Shown: piece by piece, positions 54,873 through 64,000 of the stretch
How the letters are laid out: every line of letters starts with the position of its first letter
How positions within the stretch are numbered: position 1 is the stretch's first letter
Origin: Nannobrachium achirus
Taxonomy: Eukaryota > Chordata > Actinopteri > Myctophiformes > Myctophidae
Direction of reading: 5' to 3'
Assembly: GCA_963921795.1 (NCBI GenBank)
Contig: OY997643.1
Coordinates: 14,731,543-14,795,542, forward strand
Length of the DNA: 64,000 nucleotides
The notes under the pieces: generated by a model
Told to the model about the DNA's origin: nothing
Databases searched by the model: none
Seen by the model: only the letters and a program-made list of their open reading frames with translations
Position numbers and translations under genes: made by a program

Positions 54873-55076
54873 GAGAAGAGAGGAGAACAGAGCTCTCCTT
54901 CGTCAGAAGCACGCATGCACAACGCGCACGTGAATCGAACGTCAACGTCCCTTTTGCTTCAATCCCTTGATCGGCTCGCTTTGATCCAATTATGGAAACA
55001 CCGATCAAAACCGATATGGCCTTGATCGGCCGATCTGATATCGGAACCGATCAATCGGTTCACCTCTAATTGGCGC

Positions 55077-55986
55077 CTTAAATTGTATGACCTCTATGAC
55101 AGGTTGTCTTTGATGCTTTCATTGATAAGAGAGATTTTCAGCACTTTCAGAGGCTCATCTATGCTGCTGCTCTGAATAAGTCACACAGTTTCCCTTCCTG
55201 GATGATTATTCAGGTAATAGTAATGCAATTAGGCTAAAGATAAGATAATGAAAAGAAGAAATATGTACCGGTATATGAAATGTGTCAAAACTGTGCCACA
55301 GGACAGAAGTGGCCTCACTACAGTGTGTTCTGTAAACATGGGAGAATTAAGAGCAATGTGTGCTTATTTACACAAGTTTGCAATCTGGCAAAAATGATTT
55401 GACTTTGGTACAGAATTTGATCAAATTAAATTTGTCCTAATCTTAGCCTCTACGAAAAGACCAAGACCAAAGAAAGGCTTTGAGTATGTTCCCTCCGTCC
55501 AGGGCAGGCAACCCAGATATAGCTCATACTGTATCCAGAAGTCCTAGAACGGTATTGTTTAAAAAAACAACTAAACTGTTGGATGAATGCAGGAATATCC
55601 TGAAACAACGTAATGATCTGACAGCGTTATGGTTCGGTCCATGAGAAGCCTCTTGCCTTCTTTACATTTGTAGAAAGGAAATCAAACTCTTTCCCCGTTT
55701 GGGGGACTTTTTGTCAGTTGTCTGTATGTACAGTATATGGGTAGATCCATCACAATCCATGCACTCGACATCTTAACCTCCAGCCATAAACAAGCACTGT
55801 GTGCACAGTCAGCAAAATGCCTGCTGGAGTGAAACTAAGTCAAAGTGAAACTCATGAAAATGTGAAAGTTGGATCAACGTGGTTGATTCAATGCAAACTC
55901 TGTTACACCAACAAAAACATCCTTTTGAAAATAGGTGTATTTTTAAAGATTGCTTTTTTACATTTAGCCAAAGGAGATATGGCTTG
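55077..55986. other. unassigned sequence
   Basis: No exon or recognisable element found between the two hAT elements. Confidence 0.4.
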
Positions 55987-55994
55987 CTTTAAGG

Positions 55995-57258
55995 CAGTGG
56001 TTCTCAACCTTTTCAGGCCGCGACCCCCAAAATAATCATATTTACACTGGGGACCCCCCACCCTGCACAAGCACTTGGAATTGTAGGAGTTGTCATTACA
56101 TTTAGTTTGACTCGATCTATTCCATTGTGAAAATAGCCGATCTACATGCTCACAACGCCTCGCATTGAGCAGGCATTGTGAGCATGTAGATCTGCTATTT
56201 TCACAATTTCAGCTTCTAATATTTACAATTTGACCAATGTTTGACCAGAGGTACTAAAAAGGTCTTCCATCCATCCATCCATCTTCAACCGCTTATCCGG
56301 AATCGGGTCGCGGGGGTAACAGTTCCAACTGAGACTTCCAGATTTCCTTATCCTGCGCAACTTCCTCCACTCCCTCTGGGAGTATACCGAGGCGTTCCCA
56401 GGCTAGTCTGGAGATATAATCCTTCCATCTGGTCTTAGGTCTGCCACGGGGTCTCCTCCCAGTGGGACGTGCATCGAGGACCTTCCTAGGAAGGCGCTCG
56501 GGGGGCATCCGTACTAGATGCCCGAACCACCTAAGCTGACTCCTTTCCAAGTGAAGGAGCAGCGGTTCTACTCCAAGTGTCTCTCGGGTGATTGAACTTC
56601 TCACCCTATCTCTTCTGAGAAAACTCATTTCGGCCGCTTGTACCCGAGACCTTATACTTTCGGTCATGACCCACACTTCATGACCATAGGTGAGAGTGGG
56701 AACGAAGATTGCTCGAAAGACAGAACTTTGCCTTACGGCTCAACTCTTTTTTTTTCTTCACAACAGTGCGATTCAGCGACTGCAAAACCGCTCCTGCTGC
56801 TCCGATTCTCCGGCTGATCTCCTTCTCCGTCTTCCCCTTTCTCTCACTTGTGAACAAGACCCCGAGATACTTAAACTCCTTCACCTGGGGTAATGTCTCA
56901 TTCCCTACTTGGACTGCACAATCCATCGGTTCCCTGAGAACCATGGCCTCAGACTTAGAGATGCTGATCCTCATTCCGGCCGCTGTACACTCGGCTGCGA
57001 ACCGATCCAGTGAGAGCTGAAGGTCTTCGACCGATGGTGCCATCAGGACCAAGTCATCCGCAAAAAGCAGTGACTCAACCTTTAGCTCACCAAGCCTTAT
57101 ACCTTCTCCACCACCACTTCAAGTCCTTAAATTGTCACTTTAGAAATGTGCAGATACCCTCTATACACTTGTTAGCATTTAGCTTAACATCTGGGGACCC
57201 CCCCAAAATAATTTGAGGACCCCTCTGGGGGTCCCGACCCACATGTTGAGAACCACTG
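55995..57258. mobile_element. hAT-type element with perfect 8-bp duplication, split by a LINE
   Basis: Ends CAGTGGTTCTCAACCTTTTC and ATGTTGAGAACCACTG, flanked by CTTTAAGG (55987-55994, 57259-57266). Hairpin of the CATGCTCACAACGCC type at 56134-56207. The part outside the LINE matches 847-1131. Confidence 0.93.
56262..57121 (-). mobile_element. Rex3-like (RTE clade) LINE, 5'-truncated, nested in the hAT element
   Basis: On the minus strand: LQLSLDRFAAECTAAGMRIS, VKEFKYLGVLFTSE, EISRRIGAAGAVLQSLNR, then in a second frame AAEMSFLRRDRVRSSITRE, RSQLRWFGHLVRMPPERLP and TGRRPRGRPKTRWKDYISR, the C-terminal third of the reverse transcriptase. It ends in a 3' tail of GGATAAGCGGTTGAAGATGG and ATGG repeats typical of Rex3. 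At least one frame break (near 56677) plus the missing start mean it is dead. Confidence 0.88.
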
Positions 57259-57304
57259 CTTTAAGGAATGGGAACGCTCCTCACTCAGTCAGTGTCCATT
57301 TTTA

Positions 57305-57440
57305 AATGGTGCAAATGACTCATCGGGGTTCAGAGTCTTGCTCAAGGACACTTCGACACTAACTCTGGGGGAGCCCGGGATCGAACTGGGAACCTTCCGG
57401 TTGCAAAGTGGCCACTCTATCCCTGAGCCACTGCCAAGCC
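57305..57440. mobile_element. fish tRNA-like SINE fragment
   Basis: GGGGTTCAGAGTCTTGCTCA AGGACACTTCGAC and GATCGAACTGGGAACC, as in 18470-18585. Confidence 0.7.
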
Positions 57441-57584
57441 CCTTTGTGAAGCGACAGCAATTGCTCATGATGTGTCACACAGCTGGATCACTCCAGAGGG
57501 TTGTCCCGTGGAGGTGGAGAATGTACTGTATACTGTACGAAGCCTAAGGAGACACGAAAGATATACTTAATGTATCTTCAAGTG

Positions 57585-58000
57585 CATTTGCTTTTGGCTC
57601 CTTGGGACAGATAGATACCTGTATTATCCCACGGGGGAAATTCAGTTGCCCAGAGGCAGCACAGCAGTTTAAGGTTACAAGTTACAAAGAAGTAAGAAAA
57701 AGAGTACTGTAGTGTAGTGTACTGTCCAAGAGCAAGCACAAAAAAGAAGAATATAAACAAAGTGTCAAAGCTATTGCAAAAAAAAAAAAAGAATATATAC
57801 ATAAAGTGACCACGAAACATTCAACGCACATAAGTGACACGTCACACACACACAAAAAAAGCTATACTCAAAGCACAACTTAACAGACAGTGCCAAACAA
57901 AAAAGTGCACATAACAGTCAGTGCTAGTCAATGCAACACAAGTATCACACCGCCATATCAACACAGCAATTATAGTACACAGTACAACCAACACAACCCA
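57585..58000. mobile_element. non-LTR retrotransposon 3' region, probable
   Basis: GATAGATACCTGTATTATCC CACGGGGGAAATTCA is the complement of a common fish LINE 3' end; the AC-rich sequence that follows resembles its decayed 3' UTR. Confidence 0.4.
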
Positions 58001-58140
58001 ATAGTGCAGGGCCAGAAAAAAGTGACCAAAGTCAGTGCAAATAAATCAAGAATAAATATATTTTCCCCCCTTTTTCAAGCAATAAAGGGAGCCACAGTAA
58101 GACAACACAGCAACCCTCACAGGGTTTTTTCTTTTTGAAA

Positions 58141-59403
58141 AAATAAACTTAAAAAAAAATAATAATAATCTTCAAAAACGGCCGTCGATGACGTCAGCGA
58201 CGGCAGCAAATCTAGACAGCCTGTTTTGAGAACCTGTGGGATGCTTTTAACCTCCGCCTTCCCAAAACCAGAGAAATGGGACTTGTGAGGATAGAAGGTG
58301 CTAGTGGGACCCCAAAAAAAGGTTTTAAAATGGGAAAAGTGAAATTTCATGGTGTATCACCTTTAAGCTTTTTGGGTGTCAGAACCTCAAACACATTGGG
58401 GCTGATCAATTGTTTCCCCCACTTTGTAGACAGCTGTGCCTCAACTTGCCCACTTTGAGTTTCTCACTTGCAGTTTAATTCAAAGTAGCCTATCTGAGCC
58501 TAACAGCAAGATGCATCCACCACACTGTTCCATCCACCGTCCACAGGCTGTTAACAGCCACCGTTTCATGTGTTGCGATGTTTTCCTTACAAAGATTAAC
58601 CTTTCGCTATTGTTATATTCACAGAGGAAGTTAAGTTTATGTGGCAAAGAGAGGAGTAAATCTCCCAGCGTGAACGGTCTGTCTCAGTGTGGCCAGTGCC
58701 TTCTTCGTTCTCTCTCTTCCTCTGAACAATGTCAGGCCTAACTATTAATTAGATGTCCTCTATTGTGACTGATTTTACTGAAATATTGACTAAGAAAACA
58801 GATTTATAAATATACATATATTTAGACTTGTCACCACGCTACTTGATATGCTCACAGCAGCAAGTTTGTCAATGTGAAGACGATGCTATGTCCACCGTTT
58901 CTGTAGTGCAGCTTCACCACTGAGCACCACAGTGTGATTTGTAGAGCACATACTGCAGTGACTTACCATCGATAGCTAATGATTGGAACGTCTTGTTTTG
59001 GTCAACAGTCTATGTTTCGTCGATATGAGCTATATCTGGGGTTTCGTTGATAGGCCATAATAAGCAGGTGAAATACATTTTAAGTTTTGGTCTTTTTGTA
59101 TGCTGCAGCTGCATTGAGGAAAAAGAAGAAAACAACAATGTTTGCCTGCCTTATCCTTTAACCACTTAAGCCCTATTCATTGTACAACAAATGTCAAACA
59201 TAGCCGATCTCAAACCTCAAAAACGTCGCATCACAATACCATTTTTCTTTTACAAATTGTAATATCATCCTTTAACTTTATTTGTGAATGATGTGCCATT
59301 CCAAATGCTTTGGTAGCCTTATCTCTAAGAGTAAACAACATTGCATGCTATATCTAAAAAAAAGAAAAGATGCTCAAATTAACGTGACACGTTCATGTTC
59401 TGT
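58141..59403. other. unassigned sequence
   Basis: No exon, element or array recognised. Confidence 0.4.
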
Positions 59404-60125
59404 GATTGCGACCGTTAGGTCGCATTTACTATCAAAACCTCCACCGGCTGTCCGTCCGTCAGTCAGTCAATCTGTCAGTCAGTCACACGTCACACTTTTG
59501 CCCTGCTCATATCTCCGCAACCGTTGCCCCGATCCATGCCAAAGTTTTCACACACACACTCCTTGCCTGCCAAACCACAACCTCCACCCATCAATTCTCA
59601 CATGGCCCTCTTCTAGCGCCACCATGAGGCCGATTCTTCCAAACACATTTTTGGACACTGCTCCTACAATTTTTGCCCTAAAATCACGCAAATCGCTACA
59701 CAGTATGTCTACACTCATCTCATCAACATGGATATGTCCCATGTAGCGCCACCTTCAGGCCGATTTTTTAAAACACATTTTTGGACACTACTCCTACAGA
59801 TTTGCCCCTAAAATCACGCAAATTGCTACACAGTATGTCTACACTCATGTCATCAACATGGATCTGTCCCATGTAGCGCCACCATCAGGCCGATTTTTTC
59901 AAACACATTTTTCGACACGGCTCCTACAAATGTTGCCCTAAAATCACGCAAATCGGTATACACTTGCTCTACACTGATGTCATCAACATGGATCTGTCCC
60001 ATTTAGCACCACCTTCAGGCTGATTTTTTCAAACACATTTTTGGACACTGCTCCTACACATTTTGGCCTAAAATCACGCTGCGACCTGATGGTCGCTTAT
60101 CTCCCGATTAGGGAGTCTTACTGGT
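59404..60125. mobile_element. copy 3 of the double-hairpin repeat family with a 130-bp tandem array
   Basis: Left GATTGCGACCGTTAGGTCGC, right GCGACCTGATGGTCGCTTAT CTCCCGATTAGGGAG to CTTACTGG, the complement of the start at 8050. Four 130-bp monomers begin at 59616, 59746, 59876 and 60006 (GCGCCACC, CAGGCCGATTTTTTCAAAC, TCATCAACATGGATCTGTCC). Confidence 0.75.
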
Positions 60126-61437
60126 TTAAGTTAAAAGCTTTTCAGCTGTAGTTTAAAATAGTTGGCAAGGGCTGGATCCATTTCTGACAAGGATGTGTTT
60201 ACAAGGAGCTGCAGTAAGCAAGATGAGAGGAAGATGAAGGCTTTTTTCTGGAAAAGAAAACATGAAACAGAAATGGACAACCTTCCTACCTTGTATTTGG
60301 ACATTTACAATTGCGATTCGGAATTTCACACTATCAGATTTAAAGTCATGCACATTAAGGCTAGGCCAGTGTTAAAGCCTGCTCAATGACTGAAGAAGGT
60401 CCATGACAAAAATGTTGCCTTATTTTGCGGGTGATTTCATTTACATACACTTTCATAGTTAAAATAATACCCAGGATTTGACTGTGTCAACTGTACATTT
60501 TAAGTTGACAGACAAGCGGTCACTTCAATTTGGACTCACACAGGATGTCAGAAAATGGAAAATCACATCACATGTATTGCTGAGATATCTGTCAGTTTTT
60601 ATTTTTTCTTAAGCTTTGGTTATTGTCCAATTGCAAGAATCACATACACAAACCAACCAGAACTGAAAGTGGACCTTGCAATGATAGCAGTTAATGTCTA
60701 TTTATGATCTTCCATGTGGGAGTAGATCTGGTTAAATCATATCAATACACAATTACTGTATTGTCCCAACGTGTTTCATTCAACACTAACATGAGAGGAA
60801 CAACGTCAGTGTGTTTTTGTTTTGATTATAATGGCTCATGACTGGCCAATGTTTTCATAAATATTGTTCTCTTGCATGCTGGCATTATGCAAGGGTATTA
60901 CGAAATAAAGGTCTCTAGACACTGCATAATGTAGTTATTACACTAAATAATAATTACCGCCTACTGTCTAAAACTGTAGGAATTGCACATCTCACCTAGA
61001 TGCCTTCCAAAGCACCAAGGCATTGCCAAACATGAATTTTAATTTTGAGTTGTGATGCAAATCAGGCAGCTAGGTATTTTATAAACGTGCATATTCGTGG
61101 CTACTGGCACGTGCTGGCTAATGACCTATATTTAGCATCATTATAGTTCCTGGAATGTAAATTGAAAGGTAAGCAAAGTGCCGAACGCTTGCTTGCCTTC
61201 CCCCTCTCAACGTTTTATCTCGGTATCTGTTGATTTGTTCAGAATGTACAGAATGCAACTGGGTGGGGTGGCACTCGGAGGACAGAAAGACCCCAACACA
61301 GAGACACACTGGCACAAACACTCCCCGCTTGTGTCAACAGCTCCACACCATAAGCTGCCTTGTAATCTACAGTGACAGAGCAGAGGGGACTCGCCCTCTT
61401 TTGCCTGGGCACACGTTGAGTAGCCTGGGATCAATAA
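60126..61437. other. unassigned sequence
   Basis: No exon or recognisable repeat found. Confidence 0.4.
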
Positions 61438-61452
61438 CACTTTCGGGTTTCT

Positions 61453-61829
61453 TTTTTATTTTAAATGTAATCTTTATTTGCAGATTATCACATACAAATA
61501 CAGTGCAAGGTTTACAATATCACATCATATCAAATGTCACATTCCAGTCCATTTCAAAGTTAGTTATTATTGTTGCCATCCTGTTGGGTATTGTATTCAG
61601 TCCATTTTTCCCATTTCTCAAGGAATAGTTCTTCTTGTAGCCTGAGTTTGTGGGTAAATCTCTCCATCAAATACTTTTCCTCCACAATGCACAGCCACTG
61701 CTCACAAGTTGGAGGGTCATTTTTGTACCACAATCTTGTGATTGCTTTTTTGCTGGCTGCCAGCAACACATTGACTAGATACATGTCTTCTCTATGCGTG
61801 TTTTCGGTATTTCTTATTTCAGTATCTCC
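61453..61829 (-). mobile_element. L1-clade LINE 3' fragment with perfect 15-bp duplication
   Basis: The minus strand encodes the ORF2 C-terminus: LVNVLLAASKKAITRLWYKN, DPPTCEQWLCIVEEKYLMER, then LFLEKWEKWTEY, followed by 3' UTR and AATAAA with an A-rich tail. CACTTTCGGGTTTCT flanks both sides (61438-61452, 61830-61844). Severely 5'-truncated, so immobile. Confidence 0.9.
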
Positions 61830-62094
61830 CACTTTCGGGTTTCTGATCCGGTCTGAGACAAAATTATTCCTCGTTTAAAATCGTTTGCTATGTTCATCTT
61901 TTATTCTAACTCCAATTGATTTGCTTTATGTGGGGAACAAAACAATGCCAACAGAAACCACATTATTATTCTTTCTAAACCGGATCACACGGCTCTGTTA
62001 ACTTTAGACGAATACCAGGCTTTCCTCCGCGGTGGAAACTCTGGTGATGTGAGGTTACTCGTTGTGTGTTTTTGTTGCTGGCGGTGGTCGTGGA

Positions 62095-62350
62095 CGCATA
62101 CAGGAAGAGTGGGCACATACACATTGCGGACACCTCAATGCTAAATTGGCTATTGTTTCCTAAGTGTAAAATGACTATTGTTTTCTAAATGTACAAATGA
62201 TGAAGGAATTGGAAAATGGTCTGAAATATACACGATTTGAACATGCACAGTAGGCCAACATCATTATCAGACCAAAATGTACCCTTCAACTTCTTGTTTA
62301 TGTCATAATGACTGGCTGGCCACAGGTGTTGTAGCAATTGTAGAAGTAAT
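62095..62350. repeat. copy of the 46075-46425 repeat
   Basis: CAGGAAGAGTGGGCACATAC, GATTTGAACATGCACAGTA, TGTACCCTTCAACTTCTTG and ATGACTGGCTGGCCACAGG follow the same order as in thoc7 intron 1. Confidence 0.6.
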
Positions 62351-62388
62351 ATTAGGCTTTAAATGTCAAATGTTCAGATACTTTAAAT

Positions 62389-62744
62389 CAGTGGTTTTCA
62401 AACTTTTTCGTTCCAAGTACCCCAAAATTGTATTGTATTTTGCTGTGGACCCCCATCTGAAAATGGTTTGTGCCAGGGACCCCAGAAGAGAAGATTTGTT
62501 CCCAGCAAAACTAGTTCATGTCATCCACATCAGTTGAACCAATATGCATTGGCTATTTGAAAAGAGAAGCTACTATTTTCAAAGGATATTAAAAAAAGAA
62601 GAAAAGAAAAGAAAAAAACAGGAATATTGTATGTTCAAACAGGAATATTGTATGTTACATTGCAAAACATCTTGTCAGACGAGGGTCTGCGGCCAATTAT
62701 ACATAAATTTGGGTGTCCTTGACATGGTAAAAGTTTGAGAACTG
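62389..62744. mobile_element. hAT-type element
   Basis: Ends CAGTGGTTTTCAAACTTTTT and AAAAGTTTGAGAACTG; GACCCC motifs inside. No matching duplication read. Confidence 0.65.
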
Positions 62745-63141
62745 CTCATTTACAGTAAAGGCCTCTCCATACTTCGACCGAAATGTTCGGTGAGTTGTGT
62801 TTTCCGACGTGCAAATTTCCGAACTCTCGTTCGGTCCAATGCTTTTCAGAAGTCCCGAGGGATATAATTTTATGGTAGAAAAGGACCTTTTGACCGAAAA
62901 CGGCGGTTTCAGTCAAAGTATGGACAGGCCTTTACAGAGGACTGTCCCCTTTTGGGAGCAGGGGGGGGGGAAACGTGTGTGTCTCCTGGCCCCCGGGTCA
63001 ATGAATAAGGAATCCAACGTCCTGGTGGTGAAGCTACTACTACTCTGTCGTATGATGGGTCGCATGGCCAGTGGGTTGCCTTGTCAGTGAGGGCTCGTAG
63101 ATTTATATGCGTCGGGCCAGCTTGCTTTCTTATTGACCATA

Positions 63142-63805
63142 TTCACACCGCAGCCATTTTGGATCAAATGACCACATGGGGTGGTAACATGCCTGAGCCT
63201 GCATTACAAACCATTGTAAACAATGGAACGATGGTCCCAAAATCGGAGTTCTTTTCAACCAATTTCTTTTGACCAAATTGACAAATGGGCAGATGAAAAC
63301 ATCAACATCTCCAAAAGGATTCAAAATAAGGGCTCTACAGTAATTAGATTGCAGGGTACATCCACAATATTCAAGGTAAGTTAGGTTGCAACATTACTGT
63401 GTACAAAGACTTGCTATCTGTGCAGTGCTTGCTTATTAACTATTTGTTAACAACAAATAAAACAATGTTGGCATGGAAACATCAGCAGCTTGATGCTTAT
63501 ATCTACTTACAGCTATAACTGACATTACGGCAATTAATGTTACAATGTTAATGTTCACTGCACAGATACTGTAGTCTTTGTACACAGTAATGTTGCAACC
63601 TAACTTAACTTGAATATTGTGGATGTCACTGTAGAGCCCTCATTTTGAATCGTTTTGGGGATGTTGATGCTTTCATCTGCCCATTTGTCAATTTGGTCGA
63701 AAGAAATTGGTTGAACAGAACTCTGGGGACCATCGCTCCATTGTTTACAATGGTTTGTAATGCAGGCTGCCACCCCATGTGGTCATGTGAACCAAGATGG
63801 CCCTG
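63142..63805. mobile_element. foldback element, arms ~250 bp
   Basis: ATGACCACATGGGGTGG/CCACCCCATGTGGTCAT, TTACAAACCATTGTAAACAA TGGA and its complement, CAAATTGACAAATGGGCAGA TGAAA and its complement, GTTGCAACATTACTGTGTAC and its complement (63390/63597). Confidence 0.85.
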
Positions 63806-63809
63806 GTGT

Positions 63810-64000
63810 TTCCAAACTTTTCAGTTCAAGACCCGAAAGTGAGATTAGACATTTCCCCGGGACCCAAACTAGTGAAAACAGCTAGATCTGCTATTTTCAC
63901 TACTTCTTAAACACTTCTTGTTGTCTAATTCATGTAATTTCTTAGATTTCAATTTTATTTATTAATGGAATTACTTAAAATAATTGCAATTATTTACTAT
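63810..64000. mobile_element. hAT-like fragment at the right edge
   Basis: GTTTCCAAACTTTTCAGTTC AAGACCC followed by CCCGGGACCC and a half-hairpin AGCTAGATCTGCTATTTTC. It resembles the left part of the families above; cut by the window end. Confidence 0.5.

Noticed and set aside
59616-60085. CRISPR array from regular 130-bp spacing
   Set aside because: Monomers are contiguous with no spacers, and the context is vertebrate.

Overview
The window looks like teleost fish nuclear DNA. Two spliced vertebrate housekeeping-type genes, both on the minus strand, lie in a sea of microsatellites, hAT-type and TTAA-target miniature transposons, fish-type tRNA-like SINE copies, and 5'-truncated L1, RTE/Rex3-like and other LINE fragments. 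The species cannot be named from the sequence.

1-32574: most of a CAND-family gene, best matched to cand2 (TIP120B), read right to left. I place 20 coding exons by hand, 19 complete and one cut by an assembly gap, from the ATG at 32574 to the exon ending at 1229. The last ~165 codons lie beyond the left edge. About 110 codons, including the family's acidic stretch, are missing around the 200-N gap (25878-26077). Many introns are built of simple repeats that reach into the splice sites. One exon end with its splice donor has been amplified into a minisatellite (19961-20371), which was later split by a 4.2-kb foldback element (15691-19907).

22878-23885: an intact, intronless KLHDC3-like kelch gene nested on the same strand in a cand2 intron. 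It is most simply a retrogene. It keeps a BC-box motif at its C-terminus, as expected of a cullin-2 substrate receptor, while its host gene encodes a cullin exchange factor.

35801-46619: a complete eight-exon thoc7 gene (THO/TREX mRNA-export subunit). The joined exons give 204 aa, the human length, with all splice phases consistent. Its introns carry foldback elements and LINE tails.

46620-64000: mostly intergenic repeats, including several hAT elements with readable 8-bp target duplications, one holding a nested Rex3-like LINE, a ~0.5-kb tandem duplication, a telomere-like repeat inside a foldback, and an L1 tail with a perfect 15-bp duplication. A GC-rich promoter-like patch with a good splice donor (50860-51131, plus strand) may be the first exon of a further gene, but no coding continuation is visible.

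A small perfect hairpin (two arms around GATCTACAAGCTCACAACG) recurs about 20 times inside elements with different termini. Its two arms change together between copies, which makes it the most unusual repeat signal here.
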